Shown: piece after piece, positions 1-8,403 of the stretch
Position numbering within the stretch: the stretch's first letter is position 1
How the letters are laid out: each line of letters begins with the position of its first letter
Origin: an uncultured Proteiniphilum sp.
GTDB taxonomy: Bacteria; Bacteroidota; Bacteroidia; Bacteroidales; Dysgonomonadaceae
DNA length: 56,356 nucleotides
Assembly (NCBI RefSeq): GCF_937873925.1
Contig: NZ_CALNAT010000047.1
Coordinates: 1 to 56,356, forward strand
Direction: 5' to 3'
The notes under the pieces: generated by a model
What the model was told of the DNA's origin: nothing
Database searches by the model: none
Seen by the model: the letters and a program-made list of their open reading frames with translations, nothing else
Program-made: the position numbers and the translations under genes

Positions 1-133
1 TATAACTGAGGGAAGCGGCTATGGGCGCCCAGACAATATCCAGCAGCGGGCCAACGGCCGGGATCACTGCCGAGACCATCCCAACGGCATCCAGCAGCAC
101 ACATTTGATCAGTTTTTTGTATTTTTTATCCAT
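1..133 (-). CDS. Partial small membrane protein (N-terminus only)
   Basis: A reading frame starts at an ATG on the minus strand (131-133) and runs open off the left edge, giving 44 residues. The start is MDKKYKKLIKCVLLDAVGM and is followed by a hydrophobic stretch with the Gly/Pro pattern VIPAVGPLLDIVWAPIAA. This N-terminal pattern is familiar to me from small uncharacterised Bacteroidetes membrane proteins in which an early Asp-containing helix precedes a 'DxxWAPI' turn. The gene lies 41 bases downstream of ferritin on the same strand and could share its transcript. No function can be given; the C-terminus is outside the window. Confidence 0.55.
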   Translation of the reverse strand, partial: MDKKYKKLIKCVLLDAVGMVSAVIPAVGPLLDIVWAPIAASLSY

Positions 134-174
134 AAGTTTGTTTTATACTTCGGGAATAAAAGTAGAAGGGAGAT

Positions 175-696
175 TTATTCAGCACCTGAGGTTGTGGCGA
201 GCGGGGTATACGTTCTCTTGCCCAGCTCTTTGTCCATCGTATAAATGCCAAATCCGTTATCGCCGATCAGCCTTAATCCGTCAATCATGCTCTGGGCTGT
301 CTCCTCCTCTTCTACCTGTTCGTTTACGAACCATTGCAGCATATTCTCGGTAGCAAAATCGTTCTCTTTACGCGACATAGATGCCAGGTCGTTGATGAGT
401 GAGGTTACTACCCTTTCATGTTCCAATGTGACTTCAAATGCTTTCAGCACCGAGTCCCACGCGGTGTCTACCTTGGCGATGGGCTGCAATTCCACCTTAT
501 TCCCTTTGGCAATGAGATAATTCATTAGCTTGTGGGCATGGTCTTGCTCTTCCTTGAACTGTACTTTGAACCAGTTGGCAAAGCCGGGAAGGCCTTTATG
601 GGCAAAATGAACCGACATCGAAAGATAGAGATAGGCCGACCAAAGCTCTGCATTGATCTGTCTGTTGATTGCGGTTTCCAATTCTTTACTCACCAT
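175..696 (-). CDS. ftnA: Ferritin (non-heme iron storage protein)
   Basis: This is a 173-residue ferritin that oxidises Fe(II) and stores iron in the cytosolic 24-mer cage. The ferroxidase ligands are visible: Glu17 in INAELWSAYLYL, Glu50 and His53 in FKEEQDHAHK, Glu94 in the third helix (LEHERVV) and Glu127/Glu130-type acids in NEQVEEEE. The length is that of FtnA-type bacterial ferritins, and no haem-ligand methionine typical of bacterioferritin is evident. The C-terminal tail (TYTPLATTSGAE) is a short unstructured extension. It is transcribed leftward, divergent from the serine palmitoyltransferase gene. In Bacteroides ferritin responds to oxygen and iron; OxyR is also encoded in this window, but I see no proven OxyR site here. 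Confidence 0.95.
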   Translation of the reverse strand: MVSKELETAINRQINAELWSAYLYLSMSVHFAHKGLPGFANWFKVQFKEEQDHAHKLMNYLIAKGNKVELQPIAKVDTAWDSVLKAFEVTLEHERVVTSLINDLASMSRKENDFATENMLQWFVNEQVEEEETAQSMIDGLRLIGDNGFGIYTMDKELGKRTYTPLATTSGAE

Positions 697-835
697 AGTT
701 CTGTTTGTTTATCATATGATACCTATAGACCATACAACGTTTTTCAGCCTAAAATGTTTAAAAGTACGCAGTTTCAGGGGAGAGGACTTCTTGTTCCAAA
801 AATTAACCTTACTTCGGGGAATTTAAATTAATTGC

Positions 836-843
836 TATCTTTG
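836..843 (+). promoter_or_regulatory. Bacteroidetes -7 promoter element before the serine palmitoyltransferase gene
   Basis: TATCTTTG matches the Bacteroidetes -7 consensus TAnnTTTG exactly and lies about 140 bases before the start codon at 984. A clear TTG -33 element at the ideal distance is not present. If it is used, the transcript has a roughly 130-base leader; the leader contains a small CAAAAC/GTTTTG hairpin but no recognised riboswitch. Confidence 0.45.
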
Positions 844-983
844 TGGATCGATTGCGTTCTGTAAAGGCAGGTACTTATGACAGGTCAAAACAAAGTTTTG
901 TATCTGTACTGGGTGAACGAATAACGAAAAGATGCTTCCGGTACCTTTTTTAAGCGGAGGCTTGTTCTTTAAATTTTTTTCAA

Positions 984-2177
984 ATGAATCTTCTAAGGGA
1001 AAAAATGATGAAATATGATGCTCCGCAGCGTGCAAAGGCAGCGGGTATCTACCCCTATTTCCGGGCTATTGAGAGCGACCAGGATACTGAGGTAGTCATC
1101 AACGGAAAAAAAGTGTTGATGTTCGGCTCAAATGCCTATCTGGGGTTGACCAATCATCCTAAAGTAAAAGAGGCGGCCGTTGCCGCTACCAAAAAATATG
1201 GTACCGGAATGGCAGGATCCCGCTTCCTGAACGGAACCCTCGATATTCACCTGGAGCTGGAACGAAAACTCGCCAACTTTATGAATAAAGATGAGGCCAT
1301 TGTTTTCTCTACCGGTTTCACCGTCAATGAGGGGGTATTGGGATGTATGACGGGAAGGGATGATTTTATTATCTGGGATGAAAGAGATCATGCGTCCATT
1401 ATAGAGGGTCTTCGCACTTCCTATTCGACGAAGTATAAATACCGTCACAACGACATGGGTCATCTGGAGAAACAGTTGAAACGCTGTGATCAGGGAAAGG
1501 TAAAGCTGATAGTCGTGGATGGCGTTTTCAGTATGGAGGGTGACCTGGCCAATCTGCCCGAGATTGTAAAACTGGCGCGGAAATACAATGCCAATATTAT
1601 GGTGGATGAAGCCCACAGCCTGGGAGTCCTCGGCAGGAAATACAGCGGACGGGGAGTGTGCGAACATTTCGGCCTGCTCAACGATGTGGACCTGGTGATG
1701 GGAACCTTCAGCAAATCATTGGCGTCAATCGGCGGTTTTGTGGCCGGCGATTATCCCGTTATCAACTATCTGCGTCATAACTCACGTACAAATATATTCA
1801 GTGCAAGTATTACCCCCGGCGCCACCGCCGCCGCGTCTGCCGCGTTGGATATCCTGAAATCGGAGCCCGAGCGTGTGAAGAAATTATGGGAGCTGACACA
1901 TTATGCCATCAACCAATTTGGAGAAAGAGGGTTTGAACTGGGGCCGACCTCGACACCTATCATGCCGCTTTATGTGCGTGACAACGATAAGACTTTCCTG
2001 GTAACCAAACTCTTGTTTGAAGAGGGTATCTTTGTCAATCCGGTAGTAGCTCCGGCAGTTGCTCCCGGCGATACGCTTATTCGCTATTCACTGATGGCAA
2101 CGCATACCCAAGAACAGATCGATTACTCTATTGAACACATCACCAAAATATTCAAAAAGTTAAATATCCTGCCATAA
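984..2177 (+). CDS. spt: Serine palmitoyltransferase-type alpha-oxoamine synthase
   Basis: This is a 397-residue PLP-dependent enzyme of the alpha-oxoamine synthase family. The group joins an amino acid to an acyl-CoA; in Bacteroides the orthologue condenses serine with a long-chain acyl-CoA as the first step of sphingolipid synthesis. Visible family features are the conserved N-terminus (KYDAPQ, GIYPYFRAI, LMFGSNAYLGL), the PLP-stacking His136 in WDERDHASI, Asp208 in MVDEAHS and the Schiff-base Lys244 in GTFSKSLASIGG. The ATG at 984 gives MNLLREKMMKYD, in line with the N-terminus I recall for Bacteroides homologues; ATG 1005 and 1008 are less likely. The alternatives are 2-amino-3-ketobutyrate-CoA ligase or 8-amino-7-oxononanoate synthase. 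The lack of neighbouring threonine or biotin genes and the sequence style favour serine palmitoyltransferase. Confidence 0.85.
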   Translation: MNLLREKMMKYDAPQRAKAAGIYPYFRAIESDQDTEVVINGKKVLMFGSNAYLGLTNHPKVKEAAVAATKKYGTGMAGSRFLNGTLDIHLELERKLANFMNKDEAIVFSTGFTVNEGVLGCMTGRDDFIIWDERDHASIIEGLRTSYSTKYKYRHNDMGHLEKQLKRCDQGKVKLIVVDGVFSMEGDLANLPEIVKLARKYNANIMVDEAHSLGVLGRKYSGRGVCEHFGLLNDVDLVMGTFSKSLASIGGFVAGDYPVINYLRHNSRTNIFSASITPGATAAASAALDILKSEPERVKKLWELTHYAINQFGERGFELGPTSTPIMPLYVRDNDKTFLVTKLLFEEGIFVNPVVAPAVAPGDTLIRYSLMATHTQEQIDYSIEHITKIFKKLNILP

Positions 2178-2254
2178 GGAGTGGCGTTTTATTAATTCCG
2201 CGGGCTATCATTAAAATTAACATCCTCAATCGGATTAATTCGCGAAAAAATATC

Positions 2255-2262
2255 TACTTTTG
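2255..2262 (+). promoter_or_regulatory. Promoter -7 element of guaB
   Basis: TACTTTTG fits TAnnTTTG. It lies 110 bases before guaB and defines a leader of about 100 bases that contains the stem-loop at 2302-2331. Confidence 0.5.
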
Positions 2263-2301
2263 TATGCAATAAAAAAGATAATATTTCCATCAAGCTAAAC
2301 G

Positions 2302-2331
2302 GGCATAAGAAAAGTTTACTTTTATTATGCC
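2302..2331 (+). promoter_or_regulatory. Stem-loop in the guaB leader
   Basis: GGCATAAGAAAAG (2302-2314) faces CTTTTATTATGCC (2319-2331) with a four-base TTTA loop; 12 of 13 positions pair. No T-run follows, so it is not a plain terminator. It ends 40 bases before the guaB start and may act on mRNA stability or translation. The function is not known. Confidence 0.5.
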
Positions 2332-2371
2332 GTAGCGAGGAAATATCTAATTTGATGAAAGGTAAAAACTT

Positions 2372-3850
2372 ATGTCATTTATTGCAGATAAAATCATCAT
2401 GGAAGGGTTGACTTTCGACGACCTTCTGTTAGTCCCCGCCTACTCACAGGTACTTCCCAGAAATGTAGATCTTACTACTCAGTTTTCCAGAAATATTTCA
2501 CTTAATATTCCGATGGTTTCGGCCGCCATGGATACGGTGACCGAAACTACGATGGCTATCGCCATCGCCCGCGAAGGGGGTATCGGCGTCATCCATAAGA
2601 ATATGAGTATCGCGGAGCAGGCCAAACAGGTCCGTGCGGTAAAACGTGCGGAAAACGGCATGATACTGAATCCGATCAGTATTACTCCCGACAGGAAAGT
2701 GTCTGATGCGCTGGCCATGATGGGCGAATTTAAGATCGGAGGAATCCCTGTTGTGGATAGTGACAACAAACTGGTAGGTATTGTAACGAACCGTGATCTC
2801 CGTTTCGAGAAATCAATGGATAAGCGGATCGAAGAGGTAATGACGAAAGACAATCTTGTCACCACCCGCCAGACGACCAATCTGGAGGATGCCGCCGAGA
2901 TCCTTCAGCAGCACAAGATTGAGAAATTGCCTGTCGTCGATTCCAATAATAAGCTGATCGGCCTGATCACCTATAAAGATATCACGAAAGCGAAGGATAA
3001 ACCGTTTGCCTGTAAAGATGAGCAGGGACGGCTGCGTGTAGCCGCGGGAATCGGTGTGACGCAGGACTCCATCGAGAGGGCGACGGTCCTTATCGAAGCG
3101 GGTGTGGATGCAATTGTGATCGATACTGCACACGGTCATTCCAAAGGGGTGGCGGAAATGCTGAAATTAGTGAAAAAGACCTTCCCCGGGATTGATGTGG
3201 TGGTAGGTAATATTGCCACTGCCGATGCCGCCAGATTTCTGGCCGATGCCGGCGCCGATGCCGTGAAGGTGGGAATAGGTCCCGGATCCATATGTACTAC
3301 CCGTGTGATTGCCGGGGTGGGGGTACCCCAACTGTCGGCTATCTATGAAGTAGCTACAGCGCTGAGAGGAACCGGCGTTCCCCTGATCGCGGACGGAGGA
3401 TTGCGCTATTCGGGAGATATAGTGAAAGCGTTGGCTGCCGGAGGTGCTTCGGTGATGATGGGTTCATTGCTTGCCGGTACCGAAGAGTCGCCGGGAGAGA
3501 CCATTATCTTCAACGGCCGTAAATTCAAATCTTATCGTGGAATGGGATCACTCTCCGCAATGCAGCAGGGTTCGAAAGACCGTTATTTCCAAGATACGGA
3601 AGATGATACCAAAAAGCTTGTTCCCGAAGGAATCGAAGCGCGCGTACCGTTCAAAGGAACATTGCAGGAAGTGATCTATCAGATGGTGGGGGGCCTTCGT
3701 TCCGGTATGGGGTACTGCGGAGCAGAGGATATTGAAAAACTGCATGATGCCAAGTTCACCAGGATTTCCGCTGCCGGATATACCGAAAGTCATCCCCACG
3801 GAGTGATGATCACACGCGAAGCGCCGAATTACAGTAAGGGGAGTGAGTGA
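2372..3850 (+). CDS. guaB: IMP dehydrogenase
   Basis: This is a 492-residue IMP dehydrogenase that oxidises IMP to XMP with NAD+, the committed step of guanine nucleotide synthesis. The TIM barrel starts with LTFDDLLLVPAYS, is interrupted by two CBS domains (about residues 95-205), and resumes with the catalytic loop GPGSICTTRVIAG, where Cys308 is the nucleophile. The flap is present (GMGSLSAMQQGSKDRYFQ), as is the monovalent-cation and IMP-binding part of the barrel (ADGGLRYSGDIVKAL). The length is normal for bacteria. It appears monocistronic, with its own promoter and a structured leader, and it is followed by an AT-rich spacer before the sigma factor gene. Confidence 0.97.
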   Translation: MSFIADKIIMEGLTFDDLLLVPAYSQVLPRNVDLTTQFSRNISLNIPMVSAAMDTVTETTMAIAIAREGGIGVIHKNMSIAEQAKQVRAVKRAENGMILNPISITPDRKVSDALAMMGEFKIGGIPVVDSDNKLVGIVTNRDLRFEKSMDKRIEEVMTKDNLVTTRQTTNLEDAAEILQQHKIEKLPVVDSNNKLIGLITYKDITKAKDKPFACKDEQGRLRVAAGIGVTQDSIERATVLIEAGVDAIVIDTAHGHSKGVAEMLKLVKKTFPGIDVVVGNIATADAARFLADAGADAVKVGIGPGSICTTRVIAGVGVPQLSAIYEVATALRGTGVPLIADGGLRYSGDIVKALAAGGASVMMGSLLAGTEESPGETIIFNGRKFKSYRGMGSLSAMQQGSKDRYFQDTEDDTKKLVPEGIEARVPFKGTLQEVIYQMVGGLRSGMGYCGAEDIEKLHDAKFTRISAAGYTESHPHGVMITREAPNYSKGSE

Positions 3851-3883
3851 TTCCCCCTGGTTTTCAGCAATTGACGATGAATT

Positions 3884-3975
3884 GATTAGCAGATTTACTG
3901 ATTAGTAGATTTGCTAATTGATTATTGCCAAATCGTTAAATCATTAAATCATCGAATTATCACATCATCACATTA
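3884..3975. repeat. AT-rich short direct repeats after guaB
   Basis: GATTAGCAGATTT (3884-3896) and GATTAGTAGATTT (3900-3912) form a near-identical tandem pair. They are followed by a run of degenerate AAATCRTTAAATCATTAAATCATC units up to about 3975. I see no open frame in this stretch. Such low-complexity spacers often separate transcription units. Confidence 0.5.
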
Positions 3976-4095
3976 ACCTTTAACAGGTTCTCTTTCCAGA
4001 TTGGTGTTATATTTTAAAAAATCAGTCAAAAATTTGTTGTATCTCTGCAACGTTTTGCTTTCTGCAAACGTCATTATAGTAAACAGGGAAATTGT

Positions 4096-4635
4096 ATGTC
4101 GGAACATCGATTGATACTTGCTTGCAAGCAGGGAAAATTGTGGGCGAGAAAGGAAGTGTACGAACAGTATGCTCCCGCTATGATGGCTCTGTGCAGGCGC
4201 TATGTGTCCGATGTGGAAGACGCTAAAGACGTGTTGCAGGAAGGATTCCTGAAAATTTATATTGAAATAGGACAATACTCGGGAAGAGGATCTTTCGGAG
4301 GTTGGGTAAGGAAAATTTTTGTGAATACCTCGCTCGATTACATGCGGAAAAAGAACCGGCTGAAACAAAAAGAACTGTTAACGGATGTTGAGATAGAGTA
4401 TTATGAAAATGTGCCCCCCGATGTGACAGATATCACAGCCGACGAGTTAATGCATTGCATCGGTGAACTTCCCGATACCCATCGGACGATTTTTAATCTG
4501 TTTGCTGTTGAGGGTTTTAGCCATCGTGAAATTGCCGCATTGCTGAATATCCCCGAAAGTACTTCACGGTCGTTATTTTTCAGGGCAAGGCAATTATTAC
4601 AAAAGAAAGTCACACAGTTAATGGAGTGCAAATAA
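4096..4635 (+). CDS. ECF-type RNA polymerase sigma factor
   Basis: This is a 179-residue sigma-70 family factor of the extracytoplasmic-function type. Region 2 is at about residues 22-95 (YAPAMMALCRRYVSDVEDAKDVLQE, then the GSFGGWVRKI promoter-melting part). Region 4 is at about 125-175, with the helix-turn-helix HREIAALLNIPESTSRSLFF. Its DNA targets are unknown. The next gene begins 12 bases downstream and encodes a likely membrane-bound partner with an anti-sigma-like cytoplasmic start, so the pair should form a cell-surface signalling unit. A SusC with an N-terminal signalling extension, as in FecIR-type systems, is not present nearby. Confidence 0.92.
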   Translation: MSEHRLILACKQGKLWARKEVYEQYAPAMMALCRRYVSDVEDAKDVLQEGFLKIYIEIGQYSGRGSFGGWVRKIFVNTSLDYMRKKNRLKQKELLTDVEIEYYENVPPDVTDITADELMHCIGELPDTHRTIFNLFAVEGFSHREIAALLNIPESTSRSLFFRARQLLQKKVTQLMECK

Positions 4636-4647
4636 TAGAGGGCAAAG

Positions 4648-6012
4648 ATGCGGTCAGATGATAATAAATACATAGATAAGCCGGATGACTTTTCGCGGAA
4701 AGCCGGGGAGAAGTTGCGGGAGCACCGTATGCCCGTCGATCCTGAGGTGTGGAAGTCGTTGAAAGATAAGTTTCCGCCGCGCGAAAGGCGTATTCCCGCA
4801 TATTGGTCCTGGGTGGCGGCGGGCGTCGCTGCCGTGGCACTGGCATTGCTGTTTTTCCTGAATCCTTTGGCAGACGAGCCGTTGCTTACAGAATATCCAC
4901 AATCCCGGGAACAAATAAAACCGGAGACAGTTATGCCGGAGGTTATTTCAGATGATATAGAAAATCGACCTGATAAAGAATCGAATCTAAAGCAAATTAT
5001 TGAAGAGAATAGTACGAAGTCGGAGAAAATTGTAGAACCGGAAGGAGTTTCAAAACCAGAGAGAACGGCAAAGCTGGCAGCAATTCCGGAATTGACAGGA
5101 ATTTCAGAACCGGTAGAAATCGCAGAATCATTAGGAACTTCAAATCCGGAGGAAATTACAGAATTGGCAGTAGTTGTAAAAACTGAGGAAACAGTAACTT
5201 CAGAACCGGAAAAAACAGTAACTCCAGAGGAAACTGTAAAACCCGCAGCGAAAGGGCTTCCGGCGGATGAACTCTTCGCGGAAAACGACCATTCCTTTCC
5301 CGTTCAGGAACAGCGGGGACTTCGGTCTCTGATCGCCGCATTGGGTGGCGGTAGCACCCCTTTGGATTTCTCATTCGGAAATTATGATGTGGATAGTCCA
5401 ACCTATTGTGATTTTTTTCTGGGTGGTGAGTTTAATAACGGAGACGGATTAGGTTTGGGCAATAAATACAATGTACTAAAACCCGGTGATTATACCGATA
5501 TCGAACACCATCTTCCGGTTTCATTCAGTCTGACGGCAGATTTCCCGGTCGGTAAGAATGTAAGCCTGGAAACCGGATTGTCCTACACTTATCTGTTTTC
5601 ACGCTTCAGGCGAAACGATCATCTCATTTATCGGGGCACGTTACGACAGCATTATATAGGCGTACCGGTGAACCTGAGATATACAATATGGCAAAATGAT
5701 GTCTGGAACATATATTTATTGGGTGGCGGGAGCATCGAGAAAGGACTTCGTTCCGTTTACAAACAGGAAATTGAACATAATGGCGGCGTTGTGCATCACG
5801 CCAATGTGTATAGCGATATCCACGGATTTCAGTTCTCGGCACAGGGTGGTGCCGGCTTCAGTTACCGATTGCACAACAACCTGTATCTGTTTGGTGAGCC
5901 GAAGCTTATCTATTATTTCAAAAATAATCAACCGAGGAGCGCCCGTACGGAAAATCCATTGATATTCGGGTTGAACATGGGGATAAGAATACAATTCAAC
6001 TCAAATAATTAA
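4648..6012 (+). CDS. Anti-sigma-like / outer-membrane beta-barrel fusion protein
   Basis: This 454-residue protein has three visible parts. Residues 1-50 are charged and cytosolic (VDPEVWKSLKDKFPP is typical of Bacteroidetes proteins encoded next to ECF sigma factors). Residues 52-72 form a single transmembrane helix rich in Ala, Val and Leu. Residues 73-215 are low-complexity Glu/Pro/Thr/Ser with repeated 'SEPxE' and 'TPEET' units. Residues about 224-454 show alternating beta-strands and an aromatic C-terminal strand (LIFGLNMGIRIQF), like PorT/OmpA-sized eight-strand barrels. By inference the N-terminus holds the upstream sigma factor and the linker crosses the periplasm to an outer-membrane barrel. 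The repeats could vary in number between strains. No enzymatic motif is seen. Confidence 0.7.
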   Translation: MRSDDNKYIDKPDDFSRKAGEKLREHRMPVDPEVWKSLKDKFPPRERRIPAYWSWVAAGVAAVALALLFFLNPLADEPLLTEYPQSREQIKPETVMPEVISDDIENRPDKESNLKQIIEENSTKSEKIVEPEGVSKPERTAKLAAIPELTGISEPVEIAESLGTSNPEEITELAVVVKTEETVTSEPEKTVTPEETVKPAAKGLPADELFAENDHSFPVQEQRGLRSLIAALGGGSTPLDFSFGNYDVDSPTYCDFFLGGEFNNGDGLGLGNKYNVLKPGDYTDIEHHLPVSFSLTADFPVGKNVSLETGLSYTYLFSRFRRNDHLIYRGTLRQHYIGVPVNLRYTIWQNDVWNIYLLGGGSIEKGLRSVYKQEIEHNGGVVHHANVYSDIHGFQFSAQGGAGFSYRLHNNLYLFGEPKLIYYFKNNQPRSARTENPLIFGLNMGIRIQFNSNN

Positions 6013-6017
6013 ATGCT

Positions 6018-6179
6018 ATGAGTGTGAGGAATTTAACTTTTTTGTTATTGATTGCCGGTTTGTTTGCTTTACCGGGATGTAATGATTATGTGGACGAGTA
6101 GGTTACCTATACCGTGAATGAACCGGTTTTTATGTCGGCCGGTGAGTTCAGGAGCACTATACCGCTGTTCAACAGATAA
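6018..6179 (+). pseudogene. Remnant of an LVIVD-repeat lipoprotein gene
   Basis: From the ATG at 6018 the frame encodes a lipoprotein signal (LLLIAGLFALPGC, Cys21) and then NDYVDE before a TAG at 6099-6101. In the same frame the sequence continues VTYTVNEPVFMSAGEFRST until TAA at 6177-6179. 'CNDYVDE-VTYxxNEPVFM' is the start I recall for Bacteroidetes LVIVD-repeat lipoproteins of several hundred residues, so the rest of the gene has been lost. It begins six bases after the barrel-protein stop and was probably the third gene of the sigma operon. The identification rests on memory of the family's N-terminus. Confidence 0.65.
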
Positions 6180-6237
6180 GGCAATTGAGCCGTTTGCCGA
6201 TCGGTAAATAAAAACTTCCCTGTTTGCTCAATTCCCT

Positions 6238-6271
6238 GCTGCCGTTGGAGAAATTCAGCGGCAGCTTTTTT
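6238..6271 (+). terminator. Rho-independent terminator of the sigma operon
   Basis: GCTGCCG (6238-6244) pairs with CGGCAGC (6259-6265) and is followed by six T residues. It closes the plus-strand sigma/barrel unit and lies between it and the convergent methyltransferase gene. Confidence 0.8.
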
Positions 6272-6318
6272 ATTCTGTGGGATGAGCGGCTAAACCATCA
6301 GGCCCTTTTGGGGAATAG

Positions 6319-7089
6319 CTACTCTGACGTACCTTTTTGCATAGGAACAAAAATAAAATCCCCGTGCTCCGACTCCTTGAACTCATTGTCGCTTATCCGG
6401 CGGATAACGGTCATTTTTTGTCCCGTCCTTCCACCCAGGGGGACGACCATCCATCCGCCCACACGCAATTGTTGCAACAGTTTTTCCGGGATCTTCTCCG
6501 GCGCCGCAGTGATCAGTATTTTATCGAAAGGCGCATGCTCAGGCAGACCTTCGAAACCGTCACCAAAAAAGAGATTCGGATAATATCCCAATTTATTCAG
6601 TGTCTCTTTGGCGGTCTGATACAAATTGTAATATCTCTCTATGCTGTAAACCTCCGCCTCCATTTCGCATAGCACTGCTGCCTGGTATCCGCTGCCGGTC
6701 CCTATTTCCAACACTTTCTCACCCGGTTTCAATTGTAATAGTTCGGTCTGCCAGGCTACCGTGAAAGGTTGAGAGATGGTCTGTCCGCTCTCGATGGGTA
6801 AAGGGCGGTCCTGATAAGCATACGCGGATAGTTGTTCATCTATAAAAGAATGCCTGGGAATATTACCGATAGCCGTTAAAACACGTTCGTCGGAAATGCC
6901 TTTTCTTTTTAATTCTCTGGCGAGTTTTTGGGCTTCATCGTTCTGCCGGGGAGGATCTGTCATATGGATTTCTGTTTTTTTATGCTGTTTTTTTGTACTG
7001 TTGGATGCGCAGGTGATCAGCCCTGCACAGCAAAGGGCAATGATGAATACCGGAATGGGGGGTTGTTTTCCTCTTCTCATAATATTCAA
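6319..7089 (-). CDS. pcm: Protein-L-isoaspartate O-methyltransferase with lipoprotein-like signal
   Basis: This enzyme uses S-adenosylmethionine to methylate isoaspartyl residues in aged proteins and start their repair. The Rossmann core is clear: motif I is VLEIGTGSGYQAAVL, the acidic end of strand 2 is SIERYYNL, and motif II/III is APFDKILITAAPEKIP. The pre-motif helix SQPFTVAWQTELL is present, as is the C-terminal GGWMVVPLGGRTGQ. The 256 residues exceed the usual 205-215 because of an N-terminal hydrophobic segment ending LITC (Cys27), which looks like a lipoprotein signal. A start at the ATG at 6963 would give a normal cytosolic enzyme of about 214 residues. Which start is used cannot be settled from sequence alone. 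Confidence 0.88.
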   Translation of the reverse strand: MNIMRRGKQPPIPVFIIALCCAGLITCASNSTKKQHKKTEIHMTDPPRQNDEAQKLARELKRKGISDERVLTAIGNIPRHSFIDEQLSAYAYQDRPLPIESGQTISQPFTVAWQTELLQLKPGEKVLEIGTGSGYQAAVLCEMEAEVYSIERYYNLYQTAKETLNKLGYYPNLFFGDGFEGLPEHAPFDKILITAAPEKIPEKLLQQLRVGGWMVVPLGGRTGQKMTVIRRISDNEFKESEHGDFIFVPMQKGTSE

Positions 7090-7213
7090 ATGGAGTTAGA
7101 CTATTTGTTCTGCTCTCTCTTAACGAAATAGTTCAATAATTTTTATGTGATAAAAGCAAAGATAATGAATAAAAGTAGTATATTTCGCATAATTTTAATA
7201 TCCTGCAATTAAA

Positions 7214-8390
7214 ATGAGAAAGATTGCTTTTTTATTTATTTTATGGATCTATTCAACGTTATCTGTTATGCCTCAGAATATCGATATGGACTCTGTGATT
7301 AAGCTATTAAAGGAGAAATATGCACCCGACAGCCGTGTGGAAATATTTGATGTTGAGGTTACACAACGAAAAGATACGGTTATACTTAAAGGGGAAACGA
7401 CCAGTAAACCTGCGTATGAAGAATTGATCTTACAGGCCGGGATCGTATCCGGGCAGGTGAAAGACAGTATCCGCCTTCTGCCCGGTAAGGAGTTGGGCGA
7501 TGAAATATGGGGCATGATTTACAATTCGGTCGGCACCCTTCGGGCCGAACCCCGTTACGGTTCCGAGCTGGTATCCCAGGGATTACTGGGAATGCCGGTA
7601 AAGATACTGGAGAAGCGTGGGGGATGGTTACGCATTCAGACTCCCGATAAATACATCGGCTGGATGAACGGCTCGGTAAAGGTGATGACAAGATCGGAAT
7701 TACAACAATACCTGCAAAAACCGAAGGTGATCGTCACCTCCGTCACTACACACTCGCTGGAAATACCCGACGGCGATTCGTATCCCGTCTCCGATTTGGT
7801 GGCCGGCAATATGCTGGAGATAAAAGATTCAAAAGGAAAATTTTATCATGTGGATTATCCCGACGGACGCAAAGCATATGTCCGGAAATCGGATGTGGCG
7901 GAAACAGCCCATTGGTTGAAGAGTGTAGAGATGACCGGTGAAAGTATTGTGAATACGGCGCGCCGGTTTATGGGTATACCCTATCTTTGGGGAGGAACTT
8001 CCTCCAAGGGATTGGATTGCAGCGGATTCACCAATGGTCTATTTTATGCACGGTGTCATCTTAGCCCGGGATGCTTCGCAGCAGGTATTAAGCGGTAAGC
8101 TGATAGACGTCTCCGGCGATTTCAGCGATGTCCGGCCGGGAGACCTGGTTTTTTTCGGCTCAAAAGCGACGGATGACAACCCGAAAGAACGGGTGGTGCA
8201 TGTGGGGATATATATGGGGAACAAAAGATTCATTCACGCGTCCGATTACATTCATATTAGTAGCTTTGACCCGTCGGATGCGGATTACGATGAGTACAAT
8301 ACAAAACGGTATTTGTGTTCGCGGCGGATTTTGGACGCGGTAAATACTGATGGAATCGAAGAAATTTACAATAACGGGTTTTATCAATAA
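7214..8390 (+). pseudogene. Frameshifted NlpC/P60 murein-peptide hydrolase with SH3 domains
   Basis: The first frame (7214-8098) encodes a signal peptide, bacterial SH3-like domains (for example GTLRAEPRYGSELVSQG and later GWMNG) and the first half of an NlpC/P60 domain with the catalytic Cys269 in LDCSGF. After ACC (8030-8032) only one base remains before ATGGTCTAT (8034), where a full codon is expected. The rest of the domain continues in the +2 frame (8034-8390), with PGDLVFFG and the catalytic His in RVVHVGIY. Restoring two bases gives the family-typical GFTKMVYFM. Intact enzymes of this type cut gamma-D-Glu-diamino acid bonds in murein peptides. The neighbour two genes down is the matching dipeptide epimerase. 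Either the gene is dead or there is a sequence error. Confidence 0.85.
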
Positions 8391-8403
8391 ATAATTGTCC
8401 GAT

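Noticed and set aside
4900..5260. Repeated short units that might suggest a CRISPR array.
   Set aside because: The repeats are degenerate, in frame and encode a Glu/Pro/Thr linker; there are no regular spacers.
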